DNA of 64,000 nt from Acidobacteriaceae bacterium (GTDB lineage Bacteria; Acidobacteriota; Terriglobia; Terriglobales; Acidobacteriaceae), in NCBI GenBank assembly GCA_030041435.1, contig JASHNW010000062.1:58096-122095 (forward strand). The letters are read 5' to 3'. Position numbers and translations under genes: made by a program. The notes below the pieces were generated by a model that made no database searches, was not told the origin of the DNA, and saw only the letters and a list, made by a program, of their open reading frames with translations. Of this stretch, positions 16,421 through 28,639 are shown in pieces (positions within the stretch are counted from its first letter, which is position 1; every line of letters begins with the position of its first letter).

Positions 16421-17071
16421 GTGAATACGACCCCCTGGTTGTGCCTGCTTCTCCTCGGTATTCCGGCCCTGCGTTCTCCGACTCCGGCTGCTCCGACGCC
16501 GGCATCGCCGTTCGAGCCTGGAAACCGGGGGCCGGCTGTGTTTCGGGTGAAGATCGAAACCACGGCGGGCAGCTTCGTGATTGAAGCGCATCGCGCCTGG
16601 TCGCCCCATGGAGCTGACCGCTTCCACGAGCTGGTGCGGGACGGCTACTTCAACGACTCGCGCTTCTTTCGCGTGGTACCGGGGCGGTGGGTGCAATTCG
16701 GGATCAGCGGCGATCCGCAGACGGCGGAGCGATGGCGGCATCGCACGATTCCCGACGATCCGCTGGTAGAGCACAACACGGCGGGGTTTGTGGCCTTTGC
16801 GAATACGGGGCCGAACACGCGCAGCACCGAGGTGTACATCAATACGGGCGACAACTCGTCGCGGATCGACGGTGAGAATGGCTTTGCGCCGTTCGGGCAG
16901 GTAGTAGAGGGCATGGACACGGTGGAGAAGCTGTACGGCGGCTACGGAGAACATTCGGGAGGCGGGATGCGCGCGGGCCATCAGGACCCGATGTTTGCGG
17001 GAGGGAATGCGTACATGGATCAGGCGTTTCCGAAGCTGGACAAGCTGATCCGGGCAACGGTTCTTCCCTGA
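16421..17071 (+). CDS. Exported cyclophilin-type peptidyl-prolyl isomerase
   Basis: The 216-residue product (GTG start, AGGGA site at 16411) has a signal peptide ending near the SPTPAAPTPA region and a bacterial cyclophilin domain at residues about 40-205. Motifs include GSFVIEAHRAWSPHGADRFH, GYFNDSRFFRVVPGRWVQFG, FVAFANTGPNTRSTEVYINT and APFGQVVEGMDTVEKL. The FFRVVPGRWVQFG segment replaces the usual FHRVIxxFMxQGG, so catalytic Arg is present but part of the motif is altered. It would catalyse proline cis-trans isomerisation in the periplasm. Stand-alone gene. Confidence 0.9.
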   Translation: MNTTPWLCLLLLGIPALRSPTPAAPTPASPFEPGNRGPAVFRVKIETTAGSFVIEAHRAWSPHGADRFHELVRDGYFNDSRFFRVVPGRWVQFGISGDPQTAERWRHRTIPDDPLVEHNTAGFVAFANTGPNTRSTEVYINTGDNSSRIDGENGFAPFGQVVEGMDTVEKLYGGYGEHSGGGMRAGHQDPMFAGGNAYMDQAFPKLDKLIRATVLP

Positions 17072-17121
17072 GCGGACCTACGGCCGTGGGCCTGAACGCG
17101 CGCGGCAAAGGAGGACGGTGA

Positions 17122-17280
17122 GCGACCCAGAGCAGCCCGGAGGATCGAATTGCGGCGGCGCCTTCGGCTCTCGAGTCGGGGGCGGCGGGTGTGGTGCTGT
17201 CGCGCAAGTATGCGGAGATGAGGCTGACGAACATCGTCGGGGCGAAACAGGCGTTGCAGCAGGCGGGCGTGCCGGCGTGA
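17122..17280 (+). pseudogene. Probable 3' remnant of an unidentified gene
   Basis: Bases 17122-17280 read as 52 codons ending in TGA, with an alpha-helical, protein-like C-terminus (ESGAAGVVLSRKYAEMRLTN, then a GAKQAL helix). An in-frame TGA directly precedes the first codon and there is no start codon, so this appears to be the end of a gene whose front has been lost. The parent family is not recognised. The rest of 17072-17428 shows nothing else. Confidence 0.35.
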
Positions 17281-17428
17281 GAGGTGGGTCAGATTCTTTG
17301 GGATGAGGGCCGAGGGGTTTCGGAACTGCCTGTTCGCCCTGCGACTGAAGCGGATGGATCAGGCGATGAACGAGCGCCGCAACGATTCACTGGAAAACAA
17401 ATCAGGCATAAGCCGAGGGAGCGCGACT

Positions 17429-19717
17429 ATGGCACGAATGCACGGAAAGCTGCGGAGCTGTTCAATCCACCTTTCGATGATGGTCCTGCTCGCGCTGTGC
17501 GCGTTGCCGGGAGAGGCGCAGTTCGACGGAGGGCCGGGGCATCCCATTGGCTCGGTGAGCGTCCACGGCAAGCTGATCGTGCTCACGCTCAACCCAGGCG
17601 CGCTCGGTGAGGCCAACCTGTTCAACCTGGCGCATCGCACGCTGCGCTTCACGCCGGATGGATCGCAGTACCGTGTGGAGAACATTCCATTCACGTGGGA
17701 CGCCGATTTTGGAACGCCCATGAAGGAGGCGCAGGCGGACCTGACGAAGTTCGCATTTCCGTTTTCCGGGCAGCACTGGAGCGCGCTCTCCGTTGGCGTG
17801 ACCGGCTCCATCACTTTCGGCAAGCCGTCGGCCTCCGAGGGCGGGCGCGGCCGGCGCGGCGCCGGAGTTGGCCGCGACGGGGGCCTCTCGGTGGAGCGCT
17901 TCGCGGAATTGCGGCAAGCCGCTCCTGAATTCATCAACACCGTGCCCGCCATCAGCGTCTTTTTCAAGCCGCGCATGTCCGGCACACGGTACTGGAAAGA
18001 GCTGGATGATCGCGCGGTTGTGACGTGGAGCCTGACCGAGCCCTTCGGCGGCATTCAGGACTGGACCTGGACGCCGACGGTGAACCGCTTCCAGGCCGTT
18101 CTGCACAAGGATGGAACCATCGATCTTTCCTACGACGAGGTCGCCGCGCGCGATGCGGTCGTGGGGATCTATCCGATGGTGACGAAAGGCGCGGAACAGG
18201 AGATCGCAGCTCTTCCGGTTGCCGATCACCCCGCAGCCGCTGCAAATCTCGATATCCGGAAGATCCGGTTGACGGCGGTCGACAGCCTTTATCTCAAGGT
18301 TGCGCTGGAGGCGCGCGGGCCGATGCTGGCAGCAGACGACCCCGCGATTGCCGGCGCTGCCTGGCGCGTGTGCCTGAACAGAAAGCCGACCCCGTGTACC
18401 CAGGACGCGCGGGCGGATGCGGTGTGGACGGTGCGAGGGCTGGGCGCCTCCCATTATGGCGAGCGGAGCATGGGACCGCGTTACGTGGCTTTCGGTATCG
18501 GCCTTTCCCCGATGGTGACCATCGAGGGGAACTCGCTCTCGATGCAGGGCATCTTGCCCGAGGGATATAAGTCCGGCGACACGATGTATCTGAGCGGTGC
18601 GGTGGAGTCTGCCGACAAGGGCGCCGCGGCCATGCAGATTTCGCCGCAGGCGGTGCGGCTCTCCGGTCTGGCCAGTCCGGAAGTCCATTTGTCGGCGCTG
18701 ACGCGTCACGACGGTCCCTTCCCGGTTGTGTTTGAGAGTTTCCACTACTTGCGGCCGCCACGTGCGCAGGATCTTGCCTGCTCGGTGATCCGGGGGCTGG
18801 GAGACAAGTTCGACATGCTCGCCTATTACTCTGACTTCCGCATCGACAACCCGGAAGCGGGCACGTCGAGCGATGGCCCGCTGGGCGGAGGTCCATCGGG
18901 CGGCGCGGTCACCGGCATTGCCGCGCCGCAGGGCAATCTCGCGGATTACTGCTCGAAGGGCAGGTTCCAGTGGGGATTCATTCAACCGGTATATGCGGGC
19001 GCCAATCAGATGCAGGAATACCCGCCGGCGGGGCTGACCGGCAGCGATCCGCACGACATCGGCTTCTATATGCATCAGCTGGCCGAGCGCACGTTCAACG
19101 GAAAGATCCCACCCTATGATTACGCGATGTCGCAAATCGGCCACGAAATGGGGCATCGCTGGTCGGCTTTTGTTTCCGCGAAGGTGAATGGAGAGACCAT
19201 CGAGCTTGGCCCGGTGCACTGGGCGATGGGGCTGCAGGCGCCGGTGCCCTTTCCGTATCAGAGGCCGACGGAAGCCTCGGCGATGGGCGGCGGCGTGTGG
19301 CAGGACAACTTCGATGGGACGTTCACGCAGCTCGACGATAACTACTATGTGCCGGCGACGGGATATTCCTACCTCGACCTTTATCTGATGGGGCTGATCG
19401 CGCCCTCGGAGGTTCCGGACTTCTTTATGCTCAGAAATCTCAAGTACGTTGGCCGGGATGCGAACGGCCACGCGATCTTCAAAGCCGATCGCATCAAAAT
19501 CACGATTCAGGACGTGATTGCCGCGGAAGGGCATCGCCTGCCGGACGTGGATCATTCGCAGCGGCACTTCAACACGGGGATGGTGCTGGTGGTAGAGCAC
19601 GGCAAGGCGCCGAGCCAGATGCTGATCGAGCGCGTCAATGGCATTCGCGAGCGGTGGATCGATTACTGGACCACCACCACCGGGCACCGCGCCACGATGA
19701 CCACCAATCCGGAGTGA
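17429..19717 (+). CDS. Large secreted protein with HEMGH zinc-protease-like motif
   Basis: From ATG 17429 (GAGGGAG upstream) the product has 762 residues. The frame is open earlier, but this start places a signal peptide (MARMHGKLRSCSIHLSMMVL, cleaved near GEAQ) at the N-terminus. The first two thirds are beta-rich. Around residue 572 is IGHEMGHRW, the HExxH zinc motif of gluzincin/metzincin-type proteases, with a further His in ELGPVHWAMG about 23 residues later and SYLDLYLMGL after that. I do not recognise a named family. A secreted metallopeptidase is the best guess; the third zinc ligand is not identified. No operon partners. Confidence 0.65.
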   Translation: MARMHGKLRSCSIHLSMMVLLALCALPGEAQFDGGPGHPIGSVSVHGKLIVLTLNPGALGEANLFNLAHRTLRFTPDGSQYRVENIPFTWDADFGTPMKEAQADLTKFAFPFSGQHWSALSVGVTGSITFGKPSASEGGRGRRGAGVGRDGGLSVERFAELRQAAPEFINTVPAISVFFKPRMSGTRYWKELDDRAVVTWSLTEPFGGIQDWTWTPTVNRFQAVLHKDGTIDLSYDEVAARDAVVGIYPMVTKGAEQEIAALPVADHPAAAANLDIRKIRLTAVDSLYLKVALEARGPMLAADDPAIAGAAWRVCLNRKPTPCTQDARADAVWTVRGLGASHYGERSMGPRYVAFGIGLSPMVTIEGNSLSMQGILPEGYKSGDTMYLSGAVESADKGAAAMQISPQAVRLSGLASPEVHLSALTRHDGPFPVVFESFHYLRPPRAQDLACSVIRGLGDKFDMLAYYSDFRIDNPEAGTSSDGPLGGGPSGGAVTGIAAPQGNLADYCSKGRFQWGFIQPVYAGANQMQEYPPAGLTGSDPHDIGFYMHQLAERTFNGKIPPYDYAMSQIGHEMGHRWSAFVSAKVNGETIELGPVHWAMGLQAPVPFPYQRPTEASAMGGGVWQDNFDGTFTQLDDNYYVPATGYSYLDLYLMGLIAPSEVPDFFMLRNLKYVGRDANGHAIFKADRIKITIQDVIAAEGHRLPDVDHSQRHFNTGMVLVVEHGKAPSQMLIERVNGIRERWIDYWTTTTGHRATMTTNPE

Positions 19718-20382
19718 CGCGGGAGGAGCGGTGGCCGCCTCCCTGCGCACCTGCAGCGGGGGCGCAGTCGGTGCCGCCCTTCGCCCCGGCCTTACGGCAC
19801 GATTCCGTTCATGCATCCCGTTTGAGGGGGAAGCCGGAATCGAAGAGCAGAGCGCGCAGTCAGTTCACCGTGACCGTCTTTTCGGCCTCGCAGACGTTGC
19901 CGTCCGTATCCCAGATCTTGAACACCAGCAGGTGCGTTCCGGCGGAAAGGCCCTGCGTCGTCTGGACCACGGTTGCGGTCTCCGAGCAGCCGGTCGCCTG
20001 GTAGTAATTCGTGCAAGGGCTGACTCGCGGGGAATCTGCGCCGGATGGGGCGAACGCTCGGCGAACCTGCACTGGCAGGGAAGTCGGGCACACGCGGACC
20101 TCCGGCCAGCCTTGCGGCACGGCTCCGGTCACGAATCCCGGTTCAGGGGAGTTCCGGAATCGTTGGGGGAAATGGAAAGATCAGTCAGACGAGGCGGCGG
20201 GCCGAGCAGCGGGGTGAGGCGCATGGGAGGAGTAACTCCACATCTCTGGATAAGAGAGAGGAGCGGAGAGGCTCGCAGGTTGCCCCGGTCGCGCGCGATG
20301 AATCATCGCGAATCGGACAACGCGAGCTTTTAGGCTCGCCAGTTGGCTGGCTGGCATGCTGCTGATGGGCCGCGAGGCCCGG
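19718..20382. other. Decayed intergenic region with imperfect direct repeat
   Basis: No intact gene is seen here. Segments 19787-19842 and 20107-20162 are direct repeats agreeing at about 43 of 56 positions. The minus-strand fragment of a beta-sandwich protein (entry below) lies between and across them. The region looks like an eroded, partly duplicated minus-strand gene. Confidence 0.45.
19860..20132 (-). pseudogene. Fragment of an Ig-like/PKD-type domain protein
   Basis: The last about 50 codons read as a convincing C-terminal beta-sandwich strand set: NYYQATGCSETATVVQTTQG, LSAGTHLLVFKIWDTDGNVC, then EAEKTVTVN at the stop. This is typical of bacterial Ig-like or PKD repeats in secreted proteins. 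Upstream, the frame turns into Pro/Arg-rich sequence without domain character and without a ribosome site. Only the 3' end of a former gene seems preserved. Confidence 0.45.
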
Positions 20383-21087
20383 TCAATCCGGCAGGATCAT
20401 CTTTTGTTTCGCGTTTTGTTTCGCGGCGAGGTCGCAGGCGCGCCAGAGATACCAACTGGCGACGGAGCGGTAGGGGCGCCATTTTTCGGCGCGGCGAAGC
20501 ATTTGGTCGGGCTTGGCGAGCATGGTGGCATCGAAGGGTTTGGTTTTTGGCAGGCGGTGGAAGGTGAGGGCGAAGCCCTTGCGGACGCCGTAGTCGGTGA
20601 TGGGGAAGACGTCGGGGCGGCCGAGACGGAAGATGAGGAGCATCTCGACGGTCCACTGGCCAATGCCGCGGACTGCGGTCAGACGCTCGACGATCTCCGC
20701 GTCGGGCATGCGGCGGATGGCGGCCAGCGTGGGCACGGTCCCGTCGATGGTCTTCGCGGCGAGGTCGCGAAGGGCTTTGGTCTTGGCGGCGGAGAGGCCG
20801 CAGGCGCGCAGCCGGTCGTTGGAGGTTTGCAGCAGATGCTCGGGCGCGGGGTGCAGCTCGCCGAAGGCAGTCAGCAGGCGCTTGAGGATGGCCGCGGCGG
20901 CTTTTCCGTGGAGCTGCTGATAAATGATGGACTCGAGCAGCGCCTCAAAGGGTGAATGCTGACTTTTGAGCTTCAGCGTGAAGGGGCCAACGCGATCCAT
21001 GAGCTGGCCGAGTTTGGTGTCGGCTGCGGCGAGTTGCGCGCAGCCGAGAGCGGCGTCATAGCGGACGGGGCGGCGACCGGTGGGCAT
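20383..21087 (-). CDS. alkA: DNA-3-methyladenine glycosylase II (AlkA/HhH-GPD family)
   Basis: The 234-residue product is an HhH-GPD base-excision glycosylase. The helix-hairpin-helix is LTAVRGIGQWTVEMLLIF (residues about 136-153) and the catalytic Asp is D165 in PITDYGVRKG. SIIYQQLHGKAAAAI (about 53-67) is the conserved first helix pair. It removes alkylated bases such as 3-methyladenine. It lacks the N-terminal domain of E. coli AlkA, as in many bacteria (about 200-230 residues). The C-terminal tail is Lys/Gln-rich. It is divergent from the respiratory operon. Confidence 0.92.
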   Translation of the reverse strand: MPTGRRPVRYDAALGCAQLAAADTKLGQLMDRVGPFTLKLKSQHSPFEALLESIIYQQLHGKAAAAILKRLLTAFGELHPAPEHLLQTSNDRLRACGLSAAKTKALRDLAAKTIDGTVPTLAAIRRMPDAEIVERLTAVRGIGQWTVEMLLIFRLGRPDVFPITDYGVRKGFALTFHRLPKTKPFDATMLAKPDQMLRRAEKWRPYRSVASWYLWRACDLAAKQNAKQKMILPD

Positions 21088-21101
21088 GAGAGCAGAGTAC
21101 A

Positions 21102-21122
21102 GCGGCTAGCGGATAGCGGAAA
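21102..21122 (+). repeat. Heptad repeat array followed by purine-rich tract
   Basis: GCGGCTA, GCGGATA and GCGGAAA follow in exact 7-bp phase just upstream of the alkA start, then grade into AG-rich six-base repeats (to about 21170). It is a member of the window-wide heptad family. Confidence 0.7.
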
Positions 21123-21386
21123 GCAAGAGCGAAGGCAACGGCAAGGGCAGAAGCAAAAGCGAGAGCGAGAAGCTGGGGGAGGGTGCGTTACTGATTTGGC
21201 ACCTCCATGGTTACAGATGGATGGTGACGAAGGTGCGGGGCGCGGTGAGGAGAAAATGCGCAGATCCGCGCAGCATGCCGCCGGCCGACTCGGGCGCAGG
21301 GACGGAAACTTTGCACCCGGTGCAACCCGCTGCAACGGATGAAGAATCAGCATCGGAAAAATTATTTTTGCCTGGGGCGCCGGAAC

Positions 21387-21416
21387 TTGCCTGGCGTGGC
21401 TTCGTGCCGCTATAGT
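21387..21416 (+). promoter_or_regulatory. Candidate promoter of the ACIII-caa3 operon
   Basis: TTGCCT (21387-21392) and TATAGT (21411-21416) are 18 bp apart, in the 594-bp gap before actA. Start would be near 21423, leaving a leader of about 260 nt that holds two CRP/FNR-like sites. The remainder of the gap (21171-21386 and 21473-21681) shows no gene with a ribosome site. Confidence 0.5.
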
Positions 21417-21434
21417 GCTTTCTTACACAGAAGT

Positions 21435-21472
21435 TGTGATGCAGATTACATTCAGTTGTGATTCACAGCACA
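21435..21472 (+). promoter_or_regulatory. Two CRP/FNR-family-like sites upstream of actA
   Basis: TGTGA-N6-TTACA (21435-21450) and TGTGA-N6-GCACA (21457-21472) match the CRP-type consensus TGTGA-N6-TCACA at 9 and 8 of 10 positions. Their centres are 22 bp apart, two helical turns, so both face the same side. They suggest control of the respiratory operon by a CRP/FNR-type protein. Confidence 0.55.
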
Positions 21473-21681
21473 TTCAACCGATTTCCAGGGTCTGGAACTC
21501 GATCCGACTAGCCGAAGGTCTGTCCCCGTAAAGCAGCATGGCAATTCCGGTATTTTCTGCAAGCAATCCTCCGAACCCGTCGCGTGCTGAACGCGCCGGC
21601 TTCGAGCCAATGGGCGCAGTTGCCGCAAGACGACAAGCCTTTATCGTTTGATCGATTCACCAGGAGAAGCAGGACGTACGC

Positions 21682-22571
21682 ATGGCGCAGATTTTTGACC
21701 GCAGCTCGAACGCGCTGGCCCGGATGAGCCTGATTTTGACGGGACTGATGATCATAGCTCTGGGCATGACGCTGGACGAACTGCAGCGGTCGCCCTGGGT
21801 CACCCGCCAGGGACAGCGTGCGGACCAGCCCGTCCCGTTCAGCCATAAGCATCACGTGGAAGGCCTGGGCCTGCAGTGCCAGTACTGTCACACCACCGTG
21901 GAGGAGTCGAGCTACGCGGGAATTCCTCCCACCAAGACCTGCATGAACTGCCACGCGCAGATCTGGACCGATGCGCAGATCCTGGAGCCGGTGCGGCACA
22001 GCTGGGCCACGGGCGAATCGATTACGTGGACGCGCGTGCACGATCTGCCGGACTTCGTCTTCTTCAATCATGAGATACACGTGAACAAGGGGATCGGCTG
22101 CTCGTCGTGTCATGGGCGGGTGGACGAGATGCCCATCATGTATATGCAGAACTCGCTGCAGATGGAGTGGTGTCTGAACTGCCATCGCAATCCGGGGAAG
22201 AACCTGCGCCCCACCAGCGAGATCTACAACATGGCGTGGACCGGTGCGAGCGAGCTCAAACCGGTGTGGTGCGCCGCCCAGGACATCAGCGGCGGGACGC
22301 CCACAGCAGAGAGCGTAACCTGCACGGAGCAGAATCCGGACCTGGGCCAGGGTGTGCAGATGGCCGACCTGAGTCCTCCGGTGAACGGGCTGCATGCGCA
22401 GATGCAGGCGCCGGGGACGCAGATCGGCAGCCAGGATGCGCAGCCGATGACGCTGCCGGCGGGGCTGCACTACACCAAGTTCACCAGCCAGGCGGCCTTG
22501 GGCAATTTTCTGATCGAGCATTACAAAATCCGCAATCCACGCGAGCTGACCAGCTGCGAGGTGTGTCACCG

Positions 22572-22575
<4 letters not shown>
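21682..22575 (+). CDS. actA: ACIII subunit A, pentahaem cytochrome c
   Basis: The 297-residue product has an uncleaved N-terminal membrane helix (about residues 14-30) and five CxxCH haem-binding motifs: CQYCH 66-70, CMNCH 87-91, CSSCH 140-144, CLNCH 164-168 and CEVCH 292-296. This is the ActA pattern of alternative complex III. VPFSHKHHVEG and FFNHEIHVNKG supply distal His ligands, as in c7-type cytochromes. It relays electrons from the quinol-oxidising core to cytochrome c or the oxidase, on the periplasmic side. First gene of the operon; its stop overlaps the actB start (ATGA). Confidence 0.95.
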
Positions 22576-25730
<3,155 letters not shown>

Positions 25731-25736
25731 CCCTTA

Positions 25737-25778
25737 GCGTGCAGCGGTTAGCCACAGGCAGGTAGCTGGTAGCGGTCA
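25737..25778 (+). repeat. Heptad repeat array between actB and actC
   Basis: GCGTGCA, GCGGTTA, GCCACAG, GCAGGTA, GCTGGTA and GCGGTCA follow in 7-bp phase starting 6 bases after the actB stop and ending about 30 bases before actC. Confidence 0.75.
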
Positions 25779-25810
25779 GCAAGTTACTCACAGACGAAGG
25801 CGCAGAGGCG

Positions 25811-27247
25811 ATGGCAACAAAAGACGCACCCGTCAACAATCCGATGCTGGATCCGGTCACCGGGGAATACCGGGTCATTGCGCCGGGGCATACCTTCAAG
25901 TCGGTCACGGAAGAGGTTTCCCGGATCGTGCTCACCAGCCACACGCCGCTGGGCTGGTGGTTCGGATTCCTGATCGCCGGAACCGGCGTCGGCATGCTCA
26001 TGGTCGCGGTCACCTACCTGTTCGTCAAAGGCGTGGGGATCTGGGCCGTAACCATCCCCGTGGCCTGGGGGTTCGCGATCGTCGAATTCGTCTGGTGGAT
26101 CGGTATCGGCCACGCCGGCACCCTCATCTCGGCGATTCTGCTGCTGTTCAAGCAGGGCTGGCGCAACTCCATCAACCGCTTCGCCGAGGCGATGACCATT
26201 TTCGCCGTTATGTGCGCGGGCATGTTCCCCGTCCTGCATCTGGGCCGCCCGTGGCTGGGGTACTGGCTGTTCCCCTATCCCAACACCATGAACTACTGGC
26301 CGCAGTTCCGCTCGCCGCTCATGTGGGACGTCTTTGCGGTCTCCACCTACGCCACCATTTCGGTCGTCTTCTGGTACATCGGCATGATCCCGGATCTGGC
26401 CACGCTGCGCGACCGGGCCACTTCGAAGATCGGCCAGTTTACATACGGGATACTGTCGGTGGGCTGGCGCGGGTCGGTGCGGCACTGGGTGCGGTATGAG
26501 ACGGCATCCATCCTGCTGGCCGGCCTGGCGACGCCGCTGGTGCTCTCCGTGCACTCCGTCATCAGCCTCGATTTCTCCGTGGCGCTGCTGCCAGGATGGC
26601 ATACCACCATTTTCCCGCCCTACTTCGTCGCCGGCGCCATCTATTCCGGGTTCGCGATGGTGCTCACGCTGGCCATTCCCATCCGCAAGTTTTACCACCT
26701 CGAAGACCTCATCACCATCCGCCACCTCGACAACTGCAATAAGGTGATGCTGGCCACAGGGCTGATCGTGGCCTACGGTTACTCGAGCGAAGTGTTCATG
26801 GCCTGGTATTCGGCCAGCCACTGGGAATACTTCATGATGTGGAACCGCATGTTCGGGCCGATGGGGTGGTCGTACTGGACGCTGATCACGTGCAATATCG
26901 CGCTGCCGCAGCTGTTATGGTCGCGCCGGCTGCGCCGCAACGTGCTGTTCACCTTCATCATGTCGCTGATCATCAACACCGGCATGTATTTCGAGCGCTT
27001 CGTGATCATCGTGACCAGCCTGACCCGCGATTACCTGCCGTCGTCGTGGGGCACCTACCGCGCCACGAAGTGGGATTACATGACGTTTGCCGGAACGCTC
27101 GGATTCTTCACGTTCTGCTTCTTCCTGTTCATCCGCTTCCTGCCCATGATTCCCATGTCGGAGCTGCGGCTCATGCTTCCTCAAGCCAAAGTGAAAGCCA
27201 AACCCGAGCCCTTCTCAGGGACCCCGGTTCCGGAGGCAGGTGACTGA
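25811..27247 (+). CDS. actC: ACIII subunit C, NrfD-like quinol-oxidising membrane subunit
   Basis: The 478-residue product has about ten membrane helices of the NrfD/PsrC family. Features are SHTPLGWWFGFLIAGTGVGM, GFAIVEFVWWIGIGHAGTLI, AVMCAGMFPVLHLGRPWLGYW and the second half EVFMAWYSASHWEYFMMWNR and NTGMYFERFVIIV. In ACIII, ActC and ActF form the membrane core where menaquinol or ubiquinol is oxidised. There is a 80-bp gap after actB, filled with heptad repeats, and a 1-bp overlap with actD (TGATG). Confidence 0.95.
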   Translation: MATKDAPVNNPMLDPVTGEYRVIAPGHTFKSVTEEVSRIVLTSHTPLGWWFGFLIAGTGVGMLMVAVTYLFVKGVGIWAVTIPVAWGFAIVEFVWWIGIGHAGTLISAILLLFKQGWRNSINRFAEAMTIFAVMCAGMFPVLHLGRPWLGYWLFPYPNTMNYWPQFRSPLMWDVFAVSTYATISVVFWYIGMIPDLATLRDRATSKIGQFTYGILSVGWRGSVRHWVRYETASILLAGLATPLVLSVHSVISLDFSVALLPGWHTTIFPPYFVAGAIYSGFAMVLTLAIPIRKFYHLEDLITIRHLDNCNKVMLATGLIVAYGYSSEVFMAWYSASHWEYFMMWNRMFGPMGWSYWTLITCNIALPQLLWSRRLRRNVLFTFIMSLIINTGMYFERFVIIVTSLTRDYLPSSWGTYRATKWDYMTFAGTLGFFTFCFFLFIRFLPMIPMSELRLMLPQAKVKAKPEPFSGTPVPEAGD

Positions 27248-27789
27248 TGCCTTTACCCGAAGGACTGTACGGCCTGATGGCTGAATTCGACAGTGCGACC
27301 GACCTGGTCCATGCTGCCAAAGCCGCGTACAAAGCCGGCTACCGGCGCATGGACTGCTATACGCCCTATGCCGTGGAAGAAGCAGCCGAGGCCATCGGGT
27401 TCCACCGCGACGAAGTTTCGCTGGTGTGCCTCATCGGCGGCGTGCTGGGGCTGGTGGCAATGTACGGGCTGGAGACGTGGATCGCGGTGTGGGCATTTCC
27501 GCTGAACATTGCCGGCCGGCCCTATTACTCGTGGCCTGCGTTTGTGGTGCCGGCCTACGAGTGGACGATTCTGTGGTCGGGTATCGCGGCAGCTTTCGGC
27601 ATGCTGGCGCTGTGCGGCCTGCCCAAGACATATCACCCGGTATTCAACGCGCCGAATTTCCGCAACGGCGCGACGACCGACAAGTTCTTTCTGTGCCTGG
27701 AATCGACGGATCCGAAGTTTGCAGCCGAGGAAGCGCGGAGTTTCCTGGAAGCGCAGTCACCGGTTTCGGTGGTGGAGGTGGAGTATTAG
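27247..27789 (+). CDS. actD: ACIII subunit D (DUF3341)
   Basis: The 180-residue product has a ferredoxin-like N-terminal domain (GLYGLMAEFDSATDLVHAAK, KAGYRRMDCYTPYAVEE), two membrane helices (about residues 58-80 and 105-125, with YYSWPAFVVPAYEWTILWSG between) and a short C-terminal soluble domain (TTDKFFLCLESTDPKF). This is the DUF3341/ActD pattern. It is an inner-membrane structural subunit of ACIII without cofactors. Start overlaps the actC stop by one base, so translation is coupled. Confidence 0.95.
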   Translation: MPLPEGLYGLMAEFDSATDLVHAAKAAYKAGYRRMDCYTPYAVEEAAEAIGFHRDEVSLVCLIGGVLGLVAMYGLETWIAVWAFPLNIAGRPYYSWPAFVVPAYEWTILWSGIAAAFGMLALCGLPKTYHPVFNAPNFRNGATTDKFFLCLESTDPKFAAEEARSFLEAQSPVSVVEVEY

Positions 27790-27796
27790 CACCACA

Positions 27797-27817
27797 GCGT
27801 ACAGGATGCAGGGTACA
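27797..27817 (+). repeat. Heptad repeat array at the actD/actE junction
   Basis: GCGTACA, GGATGCA and GGGTACA follow in 7-bp phase 8 bases after the actD stop. The likely actE start codon (27806) lies inside the array. Confidence 0.7.
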
Positions 27818-28636
27818 GGCTACTGCGGCAGGATTCCTGCCTCCTCTGCGGCCCTGCGCCGCGGCATAGCGTTAGCCTGTGCCATGGGCGCGGCCATGCT
27901 CGTGGCGGGATGCCGGCAGGATATGCAGGACCAGCCGAGGATGTTTCCGCAGCGCGGAACCACCGTGTTTGCCGACGGGCGCTCGGTGCGGCCACAGGTG
28001 GACCACACGGTGGCGCGCGGTCAGCTGTACGAAGGCGACTATTTCTATACCGGCCTGATGGACGGCAAAGAAGCGAACACGATGCCGTTTCCGGTGACCA
28101 CCCAGGTGCTGGCGCGCGGCCAGGAGCGGTTCAACATCTACTGCACGCCGTGCCACTCGCGCGTGGGCAACGGCGCGGGCATGATTGTGGAGCGCGGCTA
28201 TAAGCCGGCGGCCAACCTGCACGATCCACGGCACATCAATCAGCCGCTCAGCCACTACTTTTACGTGATGACCAACGGCTATGGGGCGATGCCCGACTAC
28301 AAGGCGCAGATTGCGCCGGCCGACCGCTGGGCGATTGCGGCCTATATCCGGGCGCTGCAGCTGAGTCAGAATGCAACCCTGGCCGATGTGCCGCCCGGCA
28401 CCCAGGTGGAGAGCCTGAACGATGTTGCGGTGAAGCAGGGGTATCCGGCAAGCGATGCGGGACCGTGGTCGATGCCGTCGACGGCGGTCTACGGGACACA
28501 GACCGTGGGCACCGTGGCCGGCGCGCCCGCGCAGAATCCGATGCCGACGGGGAAGAGCGCGGCAGGAGCGGCCGCGGCAGCCGGGAAAAAAGGCGAGACT
28601 GGCAAGACGCCAGCCGGGCCGTCAGGAGCGCACTAA
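27806..28636 (+). CDS. actE: ACIII subunit E, mono-haem cytochrome c lipoprotein
   Basis: From ATG 27806 the product has 276 residues, though no good ribosome site is seen and ATG 27884 is the alternative. The N-terminus has RR, a hydrophobic stretch and the lipobox LVAGC (Cys36), so it should be membrane-anchored by lipid. One haem c motif, CTPCH (C113, C116, H117), with a likely axial Met162 in GYGAMPDYKAQI. ActE is the cytochrome c subunit of ACIII. The C-terminal 60 residues are Ala/Gly/Lys-rich low complexity. Stop is 3 bp before actF. Confidence 0.92.
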   Translation: MQGTGYCGRIPASSAALRRGIALACAMGAAMLVAGCRQDMQDQPRMFPQRGTTVFADGRSVRPQVDHTVARGQLYEGDYFYTGLMDGKEANTMPFPVTTQVLARGQERFNIYCTPCHSRVGNGAGMIVERGYKPAANLHDPRHINQPLSHYFYVMTNGYGAMPDYKAQIAPADRWAIAAYIRALQLSQNATLADVPPGTQVESLNDVAVKQGYPASDAGPWSMPSTAVYGTQTVGTVAGAPAQNPMPTGKSAAGAAAAAGKKGETGKTPAGPSGAH

Positions 28637-28639
28637 GGC

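Noticed and set aside
21538..21651. Short plus-strand ORF (37 codons) in the actA leader, possible leader peptide
   Set aside because: No ribosome site and no attenuator structure linked to it.
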